Below are positions 34,109-45,359 of a stretch of 64,000 nucleotides of DNA, in pieces (the first letter of the stretch is position 1; each line of letters starts with the position of its first letter). The notes beneath the pieces are model-generated. The model saw nothing but the letters and a program-made list of their open reading frames with translations, had not been told where the DNA came from and ran no database searches. The translations under genes and the position numbers were made by a program. Origin of the DNA: Melastoma dodecandrum (taxonomy: Eukaryota; Streptophyta; Magnoliopsida; Myrtales; Melastomataceae); assembly GCA_029817715.1 (NCBI GenBank), contig JARUPY010000537.1, positions 2,790,001 to 2,854,000 on the forward strand, written 5' to 3'.

Positions 34109-37025
34109 TGTACGCGCGCCTTCCGGCCTAGCACGCGCGAGGCGGTCCGGACGACCCGAGGATCCGGGCCCGCTCCCCAAGGCCCAACCGGTCGACGTCG
34201 CGACTCGAGCGTCGGACGCTGCGGAAGGGAATTGGGTGATCCCCCCTAGGTTCCTAACTGGGCCTGCTCGGGCCCTCGCCGACCGTCTCTGTTTTCCTAA
34301 GAGGCGGCGGGCGAAAGGCGGAGCATGATCCGAAGAAGGAACTTTCAGGAGGAATCGGGAGCGGCTCGTGTCGCCGTTACCCATCCAAAATGACTCCGTA
34401 AAAAATGTTGTTGTTGTTTAACCTAGGTAAACTAAACGGAGTCGCCACCGACTTTATTTATAAATGCTGTTTAAGTCGGAAAAAAACAGTTGGTTCGGGG
34501 ATTCCTAGTTACTAACTCTTACATTCTAACATGCGAAAAGGGAGGTGGCGTTTGCTCCAAAAGATTTGCTGTTGTTTAACGGGTGTTGGACCCGATCCGG
34601 GTATGATTCCGGACTCATGTCAATGTTTTACGGGCGTTGGACCCGATTCGAGTTTTTGGACCCGAACTCAAGTGTGTTTGGAAAACAGCATGCGATGATA
34701 AGCCTATGAGCCTAAGGCATGCGGCCAAGCACAAACAATTATTGAGATCAAAGGGAGCGGGGAATGGTGATGATCGTGGGCCTATGCACTTGGGCCCACG
34801 ACCCGTTACATGTGGAAATAAAGAAAAACGGGAGGCCCGCACCTCCCTCATGTACCTTAGGCCCGACCGGGGGGGCTTTACATCAACTGGGCCCATCAGT
34901 TGGACCGCTTTCGAGACGTGCTTCCACCACGGGTTTCCTCGGAGTCGCTTTGTCGAATCCTCGAAATCGTTGGTTGATTTTTCATGTAATATAAAACGAA
35001 AATTTGGTTAGAATGTTCAAATGATAAGAGTTGCATAATCAGGAAACACAACGAATACGAATTACGCGTAGTTGAGAAAGCGGTTTATAACTATGGTTCG
35101 GATTGTCCGATTCAATCGAAATTTGAACCAATAGATTTGAAACATAATGGGGAGTTTGCATATAAAATTTTATAAAAATCTAACGGTACAATCTCACAAG
35201 ATCAAGGAACTAAGGTGGCTGTCCGGAGAAGAAGGACAATTTGCACCAACAGTGTTGTTCCTATCATATCTTGGTCCTCAAATGTCCGATCGGAGTGCAA
35301 AAGAATTTTACAGAAAGGCAAGGCAATGAAGAATTCGTGTGCAAAATTTCACGTAGATCCAACGGTTGGATCGTAAGATATGCTTGTGCAAAAATCAGAA
35401 GAAATATAGATAGCTTGTCCAGTTTGACTGACCTGAGCCGTGGGAACAAAAATTGATATCTTTTCATCCACATGGTGAAAAAATGCATATGAAATGTCAA
35501 AGTCAACATGATTAAGTGAAGAAAATATCTACAAAATTTGAGAACACTCCAACGGTTTGATTCACCGGTATTGTGCAAAGAGTGAAGTAGCAACGCTCGG
35601 CAGACCTCACTTGGTGTACAGTCTGTTCACGAGGTCATATCTTGTTATTAGAGAAACTTAAACGGTTAGTTAATATATGTAAACAACCATATTGAAGTCT
35701 AGTTTCTGCTCAAAAAATTTGAACAAGATCCAACGGTTAGATCTCCAGCAATGTCCCCGGAAGTAACACTGCGACAGACTATTCTGTCGCGGTCAGCGAA
35801 GGTGGCGCTAGTTTCGGGAGGGGCATATCTTGGCATCGATCATCCAAAAATTAAAAGAAAAATATCCCCAAGATCATCACTCATTGTAGATCATTTGACC
35901 TTTTGGGTTCGAGGTTCGAAAACGTCCGTAACCTCTTCGAAAATAAGAGCCTTTTGAGGCGTTACCACTGAAAACAATCGAAATAGAAGGCCGGGAGATG
36001 TCCCGACACTTCCATGCCACAAATGAATGCAAAATCGACCCCAAAGCTACCGTGAAAGCTTTGAGGTCGAAAAGCAGTCCGAAAATGCGTTTCGAGAGGA
36101 GTTTAAATGATTACGACCTGTTTACGTTGTGGTTAAGTGTCGGCGGGAGATGGCGCGCCGGCTGTCCTTTGTCTTTGGCTGTTACGACCTTGTTTGAAGG
36201 CTCGTTCCTCACCCCATGGTGTGTGTGGTAGGCCGAAAAGAAAGGGAACGACATAGTCAGCATACCAAACATAGTAGAAGCATGCTGGAATTAGCAAAGT
36301 GAGAGGAGGTCTCACCGAGGGGGTTACCTCGCCTCGGGGTGGCCCGAGGAGGATGAACGACGCCGGGAGGGTGCCGGCTGGTAGGCTGGTCGGGAGACTT
36401 TGCCTCGTCAGCACTGGAGAGGGGGAGTCCTTGGCTCCGGTGTTGATGTGTACGGAGGAGGAGTTGGCCTCCGATTCCCCGGAGGGGGTAGAGTCTTCTG
36501 TTCCCCAGAGGGAGGAACGTCTGTCTGTCCTGATTCTCTAATAGGGAGCCTCCCTGATTATCTGAAGAGTATCCTTTTGATCGGAGATTGGGGAGGTTTT
36601 GTTTCTAGGAAGGAGAGGATTCGAGAGATCCTGATTGATTTTTTTTTTTTTTACGTCTGATTATTGTCTAATTGAAGATTGTATGAAGGGTTAGAGGGAT
36701 TGTGTCTAGGTTCATCATATGGACAAAGAAGGTAACATATTTTTTTTTGGGGGGAATTAATGAATCTGCTAAACATGATTGTAATGATTTAATGCAAATG
36801 ATTTGATTTTTTATTAACAATTTCGTCACTTTTTTAATTAATAAAAGAAAAGTAAATTTTGAATGGGCTTTGACCATGTCATTAAAGAAATTAGAGGCCC
36901 ATGTCTATGTATATGGGCTAGATCTTCATTTTGAATGAGTTTTGTTAATTTTTTTTTTAAAAAATAATATTCATTTAAAGAAAACAAAATGAAGGATATT
37001 CAATGGGAAAATTTGGGGTATTACA
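34109..37025 (-). repeat. Tat/Ogre-like 5' LTR (right), full length
   Basis: At 2917 bp this is the complete LTR. It retains the 570-bp segment lost from the left copy. The inner part is GC-rich (a CGCGCGCCTTCCGG terminus) and the outer part is AT-rich with an ATTTGGGGTATTACA end. Confidence 0.9.
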
Positions 37026-37049
37026 CTTCTCAAGATTCTTCGGTCTTGA

Positions 37050-37620
37050 GAAAATCTATAGCCAGAATTAGTTTTTGTCAATTTAATTCTTAAAATTACA
37101 TGGGCTTTTCCTAAATCCTTATATCGAAATTTGCAAGAGAATAAATCTTTTAGTCGCAGTTAATAACATTGGTATTTGTAACAAAACTAAGCATGTCATC
37201 AACATTTAAACATACAATAACATCCAAAATATCATCGCGTAATTTACAATGAACAAACACATTTTATCAGAACCATTTGCCCTTGTAACATACAAAAGCA
37301 TATAACTTTATGAAAATTTTTATGCCATTATTAGTAGGATTAATATAAATTTGTTCGTCTAAATATCCATTTAAATCTGCATTTTTTTTACATTCATTTG
37401 ATTTATTAATAAATTATACACAAATGCTAGAGCTATTTATATTCTAACAGAAGAAATTCTAGCTACCAGTGAATAAGTAGCAAAGTAATTTAAATGCTTT
37501 TTCTGTGTAAAGCCTTTTGCTACCGATCTACCTTTGTATTTTTCAATCATTTATTTTTTTTTAAATCGAATTTATAGCATATTGGTTTCCCTTTTAGGTA
37601 AATCAACTATTTGCACGTAC
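37050..37620 (-). pseudogene. Ty1/copia reverse transcriptase relic
   Basis: Read on the minus strand in order, these parts are visible: an IVDLPKRET stretch (about 37580-37615), DLNGYLDEQIYINP at about 37325-37380 (equivalent to the AFLxGxLxEEVYM motif) and KLRDDILDVIVCLNVDDML at about 37195-37260 (the YVDD active-site block, here NVDD). The sequence between has stops and deletions. It begins just past the Tat/Ogre target duplication. It is closely related to the relic at 15290-15555. Confidence 0.75.
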
Positions 37621-37763
37621 TATTATTTAAAATTGATTACTTGTTATTTATTTCTTCTTTCCAAAATTTATCAACTTGAGAAGATATTGCCTGTTATACT
37701 TATACATAACTGATCATCATCTACAGGAAAAATCCCACACTTTAGTGAAGTCGGATTTTAACC

Positions 37764-37800
37764 TGACTTTCTTTATATATATATATATATATATATATTA
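37764..37800. repeat. (TA)n microsatellite
   Basis: A run of about twelve uninterrupted TA units within AT-rich DNA. Confidence 0.9.
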
Positions 37801-38054
37801 AGATTTATTTTAAATTTTTAGCTCAAAGGAAAAAAATTAGCAAAATGAAGATAAAGTACGACAAAACGAAAAGAGAGAAAAATTACCTCCATGAAATTTT
37901 GGTGGAAGTTTAGACATTGGAATAGTGTGAGATTTTTTACAATATAAAATGATTTTTGTCATGAAAATATAAACAAAAGCAGCTTGGACATTGAAAAGAA
38001 AAGTAAAAATAGAAAAGTATTAGCTGAATGAAGATAAACGAGGAGAAAAACCAA

Positions 38055-38270
38055 CAGCTTGGTCCTTGAGAGGACACCCAAGTGGCGTAAGATGGATGAT
38101 GAGTGTTTTTATAGCGTTTTTTTATATAAGCCCATTAAATCTTGTTATGATCTCTGGTTCGAACCCCAACATGTACACTCCACTTGGACTCGTGAGAAGG
38201 CTCCGCCACGAACCCCGCATATAAAAAAAACAGATGATAGAGATTTTGATGGGAGAGGAGGAGAGTGAGA
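38055..38270 (+). mobile_element. SINE-like element (tentative)
   Basis: CACCCAAGTGGCGTAAGATGG resembles the A-box start of plant tRNA-derived SINEs, and CTGGTTCGAACCCCAA is a good B box, with an AT-rich tail beyond. A related 5' end occurs at 20040-20110. The distance from A box to B box (about 70 bp) is longer than usual, so an insertion or misassignment is possible. No target duplication was identified. Confidence 0.35.
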
Positions 38271-38554
38271 TTTTAAATTTCGTTAAATGATTAAATAATA
38301 TTTTATATATGTGAATGTTAAAGCTTATTTTTAATTTTTAAAACATTTAGATTTTGTTACAAAATGTAGGTACTTAAGTTTGTCTAGGCTTATTTTCTGC
38401 ATGGGGAACCAAAACTCTTATCTAAAACTATAACTACACTTTCAAATGGCGTATTGAGAATAATCAGTAGAAACTAAAACTCTATTTCACAAGTCTTTTT
38501 TTTAAACTAATAGTAAATTCATACAATTTTCCCCGTGACTCATTAGATTAATAT
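38271..38554. other. Non-coding, no recognisable feature
   Basis: AT-rich interval without open frames or repeat ends that I can support. Confidence 0.4.
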
Positions 38555-38788
38555 ATATGAATGGGATTTGATATAAGGAATTAATTCATATAATCTGATT
38601 CATGTTTTTCAGGTCCTATATATTTCAGTGCTCCCCAGAAAGAGAGAAACCACCGATTACCACATTCAATAGGTAACCTGTGTGTTGTGTGTAATTATAA
38701 TTCAGGATGGAATTTAGTTTAGACGACTGCACCGACATGCCTTGATGGTCCAATAGCACGCCGTGGAGGATGACCGTCTCAACCCCTT
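38555..38788 (-). pseudogene. Chalcone synthase 3' end fragment
   Basis: The minus strand encodes VETVILHGVLLD, equivalent to the chalcone synthase C terminus GLTVETVxLHSV. The following 3' flank matches 58330-58500 (TCATGTTTTTCAGGTCCTAT and TTTCAGTGCTCCCCAGAAAG). Only about ten codons of the gene are present. It is joined without a gap to the EMB8-like exon upstream, so this is a recombinant junction. Confidence 0.75.
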
Positions 38789-39684
38789 GATGGAGCAGTA
38801 GGATCAATTGCCGCCTGGATCAATAGAAACACAACAATCTCCATTTAACTGATAAGTGAACAAATGTTCTTTCCGAGCTAACCTCCACCATATATGTTTC
38901 CACATGGAACTAAGTCAAGCAGAAGACTATAGATGAGCAAATATCGCAATCAACTAGACAATTGCGATGCAACCAAGCATAGATATTATTGATTCGAGAA
39001 ATGTTGTTCTACCATGCAGTTCTTTATCCAGGAATATCACTATTTAGAACAAGCAAAATATATAGATCAGGCTTGCAACAGTTTGCAAGTTATTTGTGAT
39101 TTAGCAATTGATAGACTATTAAGTATTATTTTGCATCCCAAGATCCATAGCACATTCTACCCATGGGATTGGTAAGACAATATAACTTAAAAACATCAAT
39201 GCAACATGCAATGTCCCCGTAGCCACATTGGGTTTCTATTTCCAGGAAAGGATAACCATTAAACCCTTGGTAATATATACTCTAACTCAAACAGACCTAA
39301 GGCCTGGTCATCAGGATTGCCTGTCAATTTTCCTGCTTAGTTACTGATTGTTTCATTGACAACGATACAATGCATGATCGTAGTTGTACGACAGGAATGA
39401 CCTTGCTAGACATGCCACAAGACAATACCACATCTCTCTAGTGATAGCAACCCTGTTTAAAAAGCTAATACTCATATAAGAAAGGATTCCTTCATTAAAG
39501 GTGAGATAGAAACAACTAGGACTTTGTTAATGATGCAATCAAGACAGATTTCGTTAAACAAGGATTTTACTGCTTGCTCAATCCTCATATTGCTGGGGAA
39601 CGTAAAGACGAAAGTGACTCAAGAGTTTGTATGCAACCATCAAAAACACATATGAAATGATTATTAGTTGTCCAGATATCAGAC

Positions 39685-39798
39685 CTGTATGTAGAGCAAA
39701 GGCGTGCAAACATTTCTAATAGAATCTGAACTGCTTGAATACTGTATTCAGAGCAAAGGCGTGCAAACATTTCTAATAGAATATGAACTGCTTGAATG
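39685..39798 (-). repeat. 57-bp tandem duplication inside EMB8-like exon 6
   Basis: Two units offset by exactly 57 bp (19 codons) repeat the SSSxSIRNVCTPLL segment. The first unit ends in a TGA stop where the second has TAC. Confidence 0.9.
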
Positions 39799-41329
39799 AG
39801 AATAATAGTCATCAGCCGACTTGAAACCGAAAAAAACTGCGAAAACAAGGGGTGGGTAGCTGTTCAGTTTCCTCATCACAATGAAATGGTCCATTATTTG
39901 GTCGAATGTAAGCACATAGGGAGCACTGCACGAGCATAGGCATTGTAATACAATTGATGAGGATACCTCGAGTTAGTCCATCATCAAAATCTTTCACAGT
40001 TTTCGCATTAACTGCTAATGGTATGTTATATTCACCACCCATGTCTTCAAAGAGAAGGAGATGCCTGGAAAGATGAAAATTGTTGGAATGACATCATAGA
40101 GTTTCATGCAATTAAGGTTGGCTTTTTTATCGCAAGGAATGGTAATATTCTAGATTCTAACATAGTACCATTTGAAAATACTTCGTAGTCCTTTTGCAAG
40201 AGCTTTATCATAGATATTGTTAAAACTTGCGAAAATCCTCGTCTGCAATGATTAAGTTGAATGGATTACACAGTGACACAGCGCCAGACAGTGTACAACG
40301 ATGAGATTCCTGAAAGAAGTAAGTCAAACATCAATACGTGACCATCATCAAAAGAAGTGATCTCATAACCTTTCAAACATTGCAAATCCTTGCACCAAAT
40401 TCAACTCAACTTTTCTGAACCACGTTATAAACCAAATGGATATCCAGTACGCGAGTAAATGACAGGAATGAAGCTTATGCTTTAACAACGTACAAACAGA
40501 ATGCAAGCTGAAAACAATTACTTATCAGATTATCAATAGAATGCACAGATAAAATGATTTGACAATGAAAGGAAGCCTATACTTCAACAAATCATGAACA
40601 CGCGAGTTGCATTAGCCGGATCTGTGACTCAAATGAGAAGTAACTTCAAAGATGCGTCAGCTTAGTCCCATTTTGACAAAGGAAATAATTAGTTCACTTT
40701 TCTATATTGAAATGCAAGTCAAAAGTGAAAAAAAAAAAAAAATCAAGCGGCTAACTTCCTTGAAATGCTGAGAACTGAAAGGTCTTTTGCATTTTCCTTC
40801 ATAATCTCTAACATGACACATAAAAAAAGTATAAGATATTTACCTCAACTCTCCAAGATAGCGCACAAGGATGTTTGCACCGAGAGACCAACCAACGGCA
40901 TATATATTGGCTTTAGGGTACCGTGTCGACACATGTCTAACTACTCCACGCATGTCTCCAGTGAATGAAGCTGAGTAGAACTAAATACAGAGAAAATCAA
41001 GCTACCAGCAGGCCACAGTTCTAAACTCAGAATTAAATTAAAATGTCATTTTGTAAATTGCTGCACCTTAATTAGCCAACAAGAAAAACAACATGAACTG
41101 TAAGAAACAAACGACACTTCATGCTGTCATATGCAGTATGGACAGGATGAAAAATAGAAGTAGCGATTCATCCACCTGAGGTGTAGTGACGGGACTGTCC
41201 GCACAGCCTCTACTGTTAAAAACTACAACACGCCATCCTTTATTTCGAGCTCTAATCAGCATATGCCTCACGTAGGTATCGTCACTACCTCCAGTCAAAC
41301 CTGGTTACAACATTTCAAGCATAGAGAAA

Positions 41330-41650
41330 TTGCATTAAGCACATTAAGACCTCCCAAAACGCTTCCAGGGGAAATAAAAGCATCAGAAGCCATAACTTCA
41401 AAAGCTACCTATCAAGCATCGACTCCTGGAAAAAAAATGATAAATTATCACGGACAACGCCAATTTCTTGAATATTAAAATTCCTTTCAAAGTTGGATGC
41501 TCGCCACCAACAGAGATGTCAGCGAACAAAATCATCATTGCAGTATCAGAAAAAAGAAATCGACGAGCCACAAAGAGCCCTTTTGATGAAATGATGGAAA
41601 GAACATCCAACATACCTTCCAATCCAAATGTGATTTGATAGAAGGATCTT
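41330..41650. repeat. Intron-1 segment shared with 15660-16010
   Basis: This part of the EMB8-like intron 1 is the left end of segmental duplication copy 2. Confidence 0.65.
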
Positions 41651-42349
41651 TTCAGGCAGCTCCAAATTTCGGACACAATCAAATCAACAACATTCTGAAT
41701 CTGAACTCAATTTCATTTTCCTACCAGAAGCTCAAAGACTTGGCCTTGTCATCCCAAATGTCTGGCTGCATTCTATCATCAAATCCAATCCCGACACCAT
41801 CGAACTAATTCGAAGAAACACACATCCAATTCACACTAAAAGAACACAGAACATGCGACATACCAGGAGAACCAAGAGGGGAGAATCCGGCGGCAGGCGG
41901 CAGTCATCCCCGGAGACCCAATCAAGAGCGACGGAGCCATCGTCGGGGAGCTTCCGGAAGAATGCGGCGAAGATCGTTTCGACGTGGCGGTTCCACCCGA
42001 CGAACGGGTAAGGCTTGTAAGGCTGGTGCAGTGTCTTGAGGACGGGGAGGAAGGCTTCGGCTGCCCCGCCGAGGACCTCGAGCGAAGGGTGGGGACGGGG
42101 GGTGGCTGACATGGCGGTGGAGACGTGGTGGAGGAGTGTCGGTGGGGTTGCCGAGGGGCCGCCGCTGCCGCAACAGCACATCCTTAGCATTGGTAGGTAA
42201 AGGGCACGGAGTTCATTGGTTGTTGGAAATAGTTTTTTTTTTATTTTTATTTTTTTGTTGTCCACGGAATGCGGAAATCGGCTCCATGAGCCGAGTGGAG
42301 ACTGAGAGCTCGAACCCGGCTTGATAACTTAAATGTTGAGCTCGAATTG

Positions 42350-43787
42350 AAGGTGCGGCTCGATTTAACCGTAGAGAGTTCAAATTTTGCTTGAAAGGCC
42401 GAATATTAACTGATCCTAAATTCGACCTTGAAAATAGATACAGCTGAAACTCGCTCCGACAGGCTTTAACTCAACTTAAACAGACTCTATTCAACGGTTT
42501 TCGACCTCAACTTGATTTCAATGTGATTGTGTCATATTTTAATTTTTACTAAAAACTATTAATATTTATTATGTAATATAAAACAAGAGATACACCAAAT
42601 CATGTATTTTAAGGTTCTATCTCGGCTCGTTTAAGCAACGAGCTGACTCGAGCTCAGTTAAAGTTCAATTCATTTTCATTCTACCCTAAGTATTTCGCAT
42701 GGGTAGTGCAGCTCGCTTTGACGAATGGGTATAGATATAGTATCAAGTCTCGAATACGAGACCTTGATTAAGTGACTATTTTTAATGTTATGTTCAAAAT
42801 ATAGATCAAATGTTAATTTTGCTAAAACATTCTGGCTAGTACATATATTCACTCTATATACAATCTGTCAGACATATTTAGTACAAAGTTTTATGAGTAC
42901 CATTGAAAAGAGAAATAAATATGAGATACCCAAAATACTCAAGTTTTAATTCAATTTATCTACTCTTTGATGATGGTTGGCCCTAGGAAGATTTAATTCC
43001 ACCCTTTTAGAAAAGCGATTGCTAGAAATTGCTAATGACGATCGTATCCTTATTTTCACAATTACAGTTGACAAACCATATAATTTTAAACACGTGATTA
43101 AGGGAAATTTTGGCTATGAAAGTGCTTTAGTGCCATGAAATGGGCATACCGTGTTTCCACGATGATCATATCCTTCCCTTTAAAACTTGGCAATTTTTAG
43201 ATGAAATTCACACTTAAAGACAATTTGAAAATGTGGTAACAATGGGTAAATTATACGATCACGAAAGGTGATTCGCCCGCTCCTTTTAGCATCAATACAA
43301 TGTCATACCAACCCAGATGCCCTAACACTGTCAAGGTGTGCGCTGTCAATAAAGTGTACCTTGGACGAATGCCACAGAAGGTGTCAAGTACATTCAAGAT
43401 GCCCATCAATGGCCACCTTTTAAGGCACACCTCTCTGAACCCATCTCAATCCTAGCCCTTGTTGCACATACCCTCCCTCTCCAAGCTTCTGAGTAGTGCA
43501 TCTTCTTCCCCTTCAAGCCATTAGGCCACACCTGCTTGTCTCTTCCAACTTTAGTTTTTCTACACATGCTTGTCCTTCCCTTTCAAGCGTTCGAACCATG
43601 CATCATTGTTTCCTCCTTTTCCCTTCAAGCCATAACTCAGTCTATACCATTGTGTTGAATATATTGCCCTAAAATAAAAAACCACGAGTGCCTCATAATT
43701 AGAGCATTCAGGGGCACCAACACCTTAAGGGCTCGACGCTTGATGTCACTAGCCGTAACTGCACACTGATAAAATTTTATGGTAAAG
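42350..43787. repeat. Segmental duplication block, copy 2, left of Athila insertion
   Basis: It matches 16011-17090 in order with scattered differences. It ends with TAAAG (43783-43787), the left target duplication of the Athila element. No gene is supported. Confidence 0.8.
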
Positions 43788-45221
43788 TGATAACTCTGTG
43801 AAAGTAGGGTTGTTTCGTATCCTTAATGAGGCTTTATGTGGTTAGTCGGACGAGTATTGATAGGGATTTGGTAGGATTTGAGTCATTTTTTAGTTTAGTT
43901 TTATTTTAAGTCGATCTTTGTTATTTTCTTAGTTTTTGTTTCAATTTCGTCTCAAGTCGGTTATCTTGTTGATGCCTCTTGGTTTGTCATGTGTTATTGC
44001 AGGAAAATGAAGGAGATTTTGAAGCTCGGACGAAGAAAAGCGAAGAGGAGCGAAAAATGGACAGAGAGCTGAGGGACGCGTCCTTCAGATCTCAGGGACG
44101 CGTCCCTGGAGGTTCTGTAGCTGACGAAGCTTTCTTGCGAGTTTTGAAGGCTAACCGCTTGAGGAGTCTTCAAGTCTTCCTAAGATTGCATTATGGAGAT
44201 ATAGAGGATCAACTAGTTATTTGGAGAATCTTAGGAAATATTTTCTAGGGGATCTATATATCCTAGTTCTAGAGGTAACTCTAGGGGACATTCCTTTTGG
44301 CTTTTAGAGTCTTTTCTTTTGGTGAAGAACGGAGGAGACGTTCGACTGAGGAGCGGAGAAGAGGTGACGGCTAGGGTTGAAGCGGAGATCGGGACGAGGC
44401 TACTACTTCTTAGATCGGAAGATCGGGAGGGCGTTTCTCTCTTTTCCTTCTTTCCCGTTGATTTCTATGTCGTTATTGTTTTCTCCTGAACTTGGGATGA
44501 ATTTCTTTTACGTTATGAACTAATTTCTTTTTCTAGGACTTCAATGGAACCTAGCGATTTTATTTAACGAGTGAATTCCTTTTCTCCGTGTTATTCAAAT
44601 TCGTGTTGTTACTTATTCAAATCTTGATCTTAATGCGGTTAATTGCCTGATCACCAATTAATTTGAACTGGAGACCTATTCGGGCTTGGAAAAGTTGTTT
44701 AGGTTAAGCCGTGGATTGAATAGCCTAAGTTAGCGTCTCGTTGGAAAACGGAGCTAATTAGCGAAAGGGATAGGAATATACCGAATCGCCTTAGGTAGCC
44801 ATTTAGGGTTGTTGCATAATGGGTTCCTACTAGTTAATTGCCTAGGAATAGAGTGATTAGCTCGATACAGGGAATACGTCCTTAGAGCTTTCGGAAGAGG
44901 CGTAAGGAGATAATCGAACCCTAGGTTAGTATTGAGAATATTATAACTGGAGAAATGAATGAACGAGTTAGATAATTCGTTAGGGGAAATTGATAGTCCT
45001 AGGCTATTAATATTTGATTGAACTACCGTTTATTTGCATTTTATTTCTCTCTTTTGTTGTCATTCATCTTGTTTGACTTGACATCAATATTGTTAAACGT
45101 GCGACCGCTAGGAATTTCTTTTTCTGTTGATTCTCTGTGGGATCGACCTCTACTTACCCTATCTACACATTAGTTAGGTTTGCTAGAGTATTTAATTTGC
45201 CGCCTTCGACAAGCGTGATCA
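43788..45221 (+). repeat. Athila 5' LTR
   Basis: It begins TGATAACTCTGTGAAAG and ends GCGTGATCA. Compared with the 3' LTR it lacks 57 bp after about 44220. It contains a 90-codon open frame (43979-44248) preceded by a TTATTGCAG acceptor-like site. Inside that frame are two GGGACGCGTCC(C/T) palindromes at 44073 and 44095. Confidence 0.9.
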
Positions 45222-45226
45222 AATTT

Positions 45227-45244
45227 TGGCGCCGCTGCCGGGGA
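45227..45244 (+). other. Athila primer binding site (tRNA-Asp type)
   Basis: TGGCGCCGCTGCCGGGGA lies 5 bases inside the LTR and complements the 3' end of plant tRNA-Asp with one mismatch to the usual TGGCGCCGTTGCCGGGGA. Confidence 0.85.
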
Positions 45245-45359
45245 ATCAATTTTGAGAAATTTATTTTCTACTATCATCACGTTTATCTATTTGACGTTCA
45301 AGTTGTTTAATTTTCTTACTTATTTCTTTTGATATTTTAATGTTAGGTGTATGTGACGA

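Larger units (their letters stand above)
26376..37025 (-). mobile_element. Tat/Ogre-like Ty3/gypsy element without coding genes (large non-autonomous derivative)
   Basis: Two long direct repeats (26376-28713 and 34109-37025) begin TG and end CA. They are flanked by the 5-bp target duplication CTTCT (26371-26375 and 37026-37030). Just inside the right repeat, 34082-34101 is the 3' end of a tRNA ending CCA, so the primer binding site is on the minus strand. Just inside the left repeat, the minus strand carries a GCAAAGAGGGGCAAC polypurine tract. The element therefore reads right to left. An LTR start of TGTAATACCCCAAATTTT and this PBS and PPT type are known from Tat/Ogre elements. The 5.4-kb interior shows no gag, protease, RT or integrase motif on either strand, only tandem repeats, so it must rely on a partner element. 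Confidence 0.85.
38789..42190 (-). pseudogene. EMB8-like alpha/beta hydrolase pseudogene
   Basis: Seven exon remnants run on the minus strand: about 42190-41864, 41300-41176, 40980-40844, 40309-40169, 40064-39967, 39836-39685 and 38814-38789. They encode the EMB8/ABHD-type hydrolase in order: YKPYPFVGWNRHVETIFAAF, LTGGSDDTYVRHML, the nucleophile elbow GWSLGAN, LSGAVSLCNPFNL, LLFEDMGGEYNIPLA, FGFKSADDYYS and DPTAPSRG. Breaks: the intron-1 acceptor before the LTGG exon looks lost, and extra bases sit at the exon 3/4 junction. Exon 4 has a 2-base loss (stop after DFRK), and exon 6 has a TGA plus a 57-bp tandem duplication. The terminal His-containing exon is replaced by a chalcone synthase tail. 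The family hydrolyses ester lipids at membranes. This copy cannot. Confidence 0.85.

Noticed and set aside
38150..38170. tRNA gene suggested by the GGTTCGAACCCC B box
   Set aside because: No cloverleaf could be built. The context fits a SINE-like sequence better.
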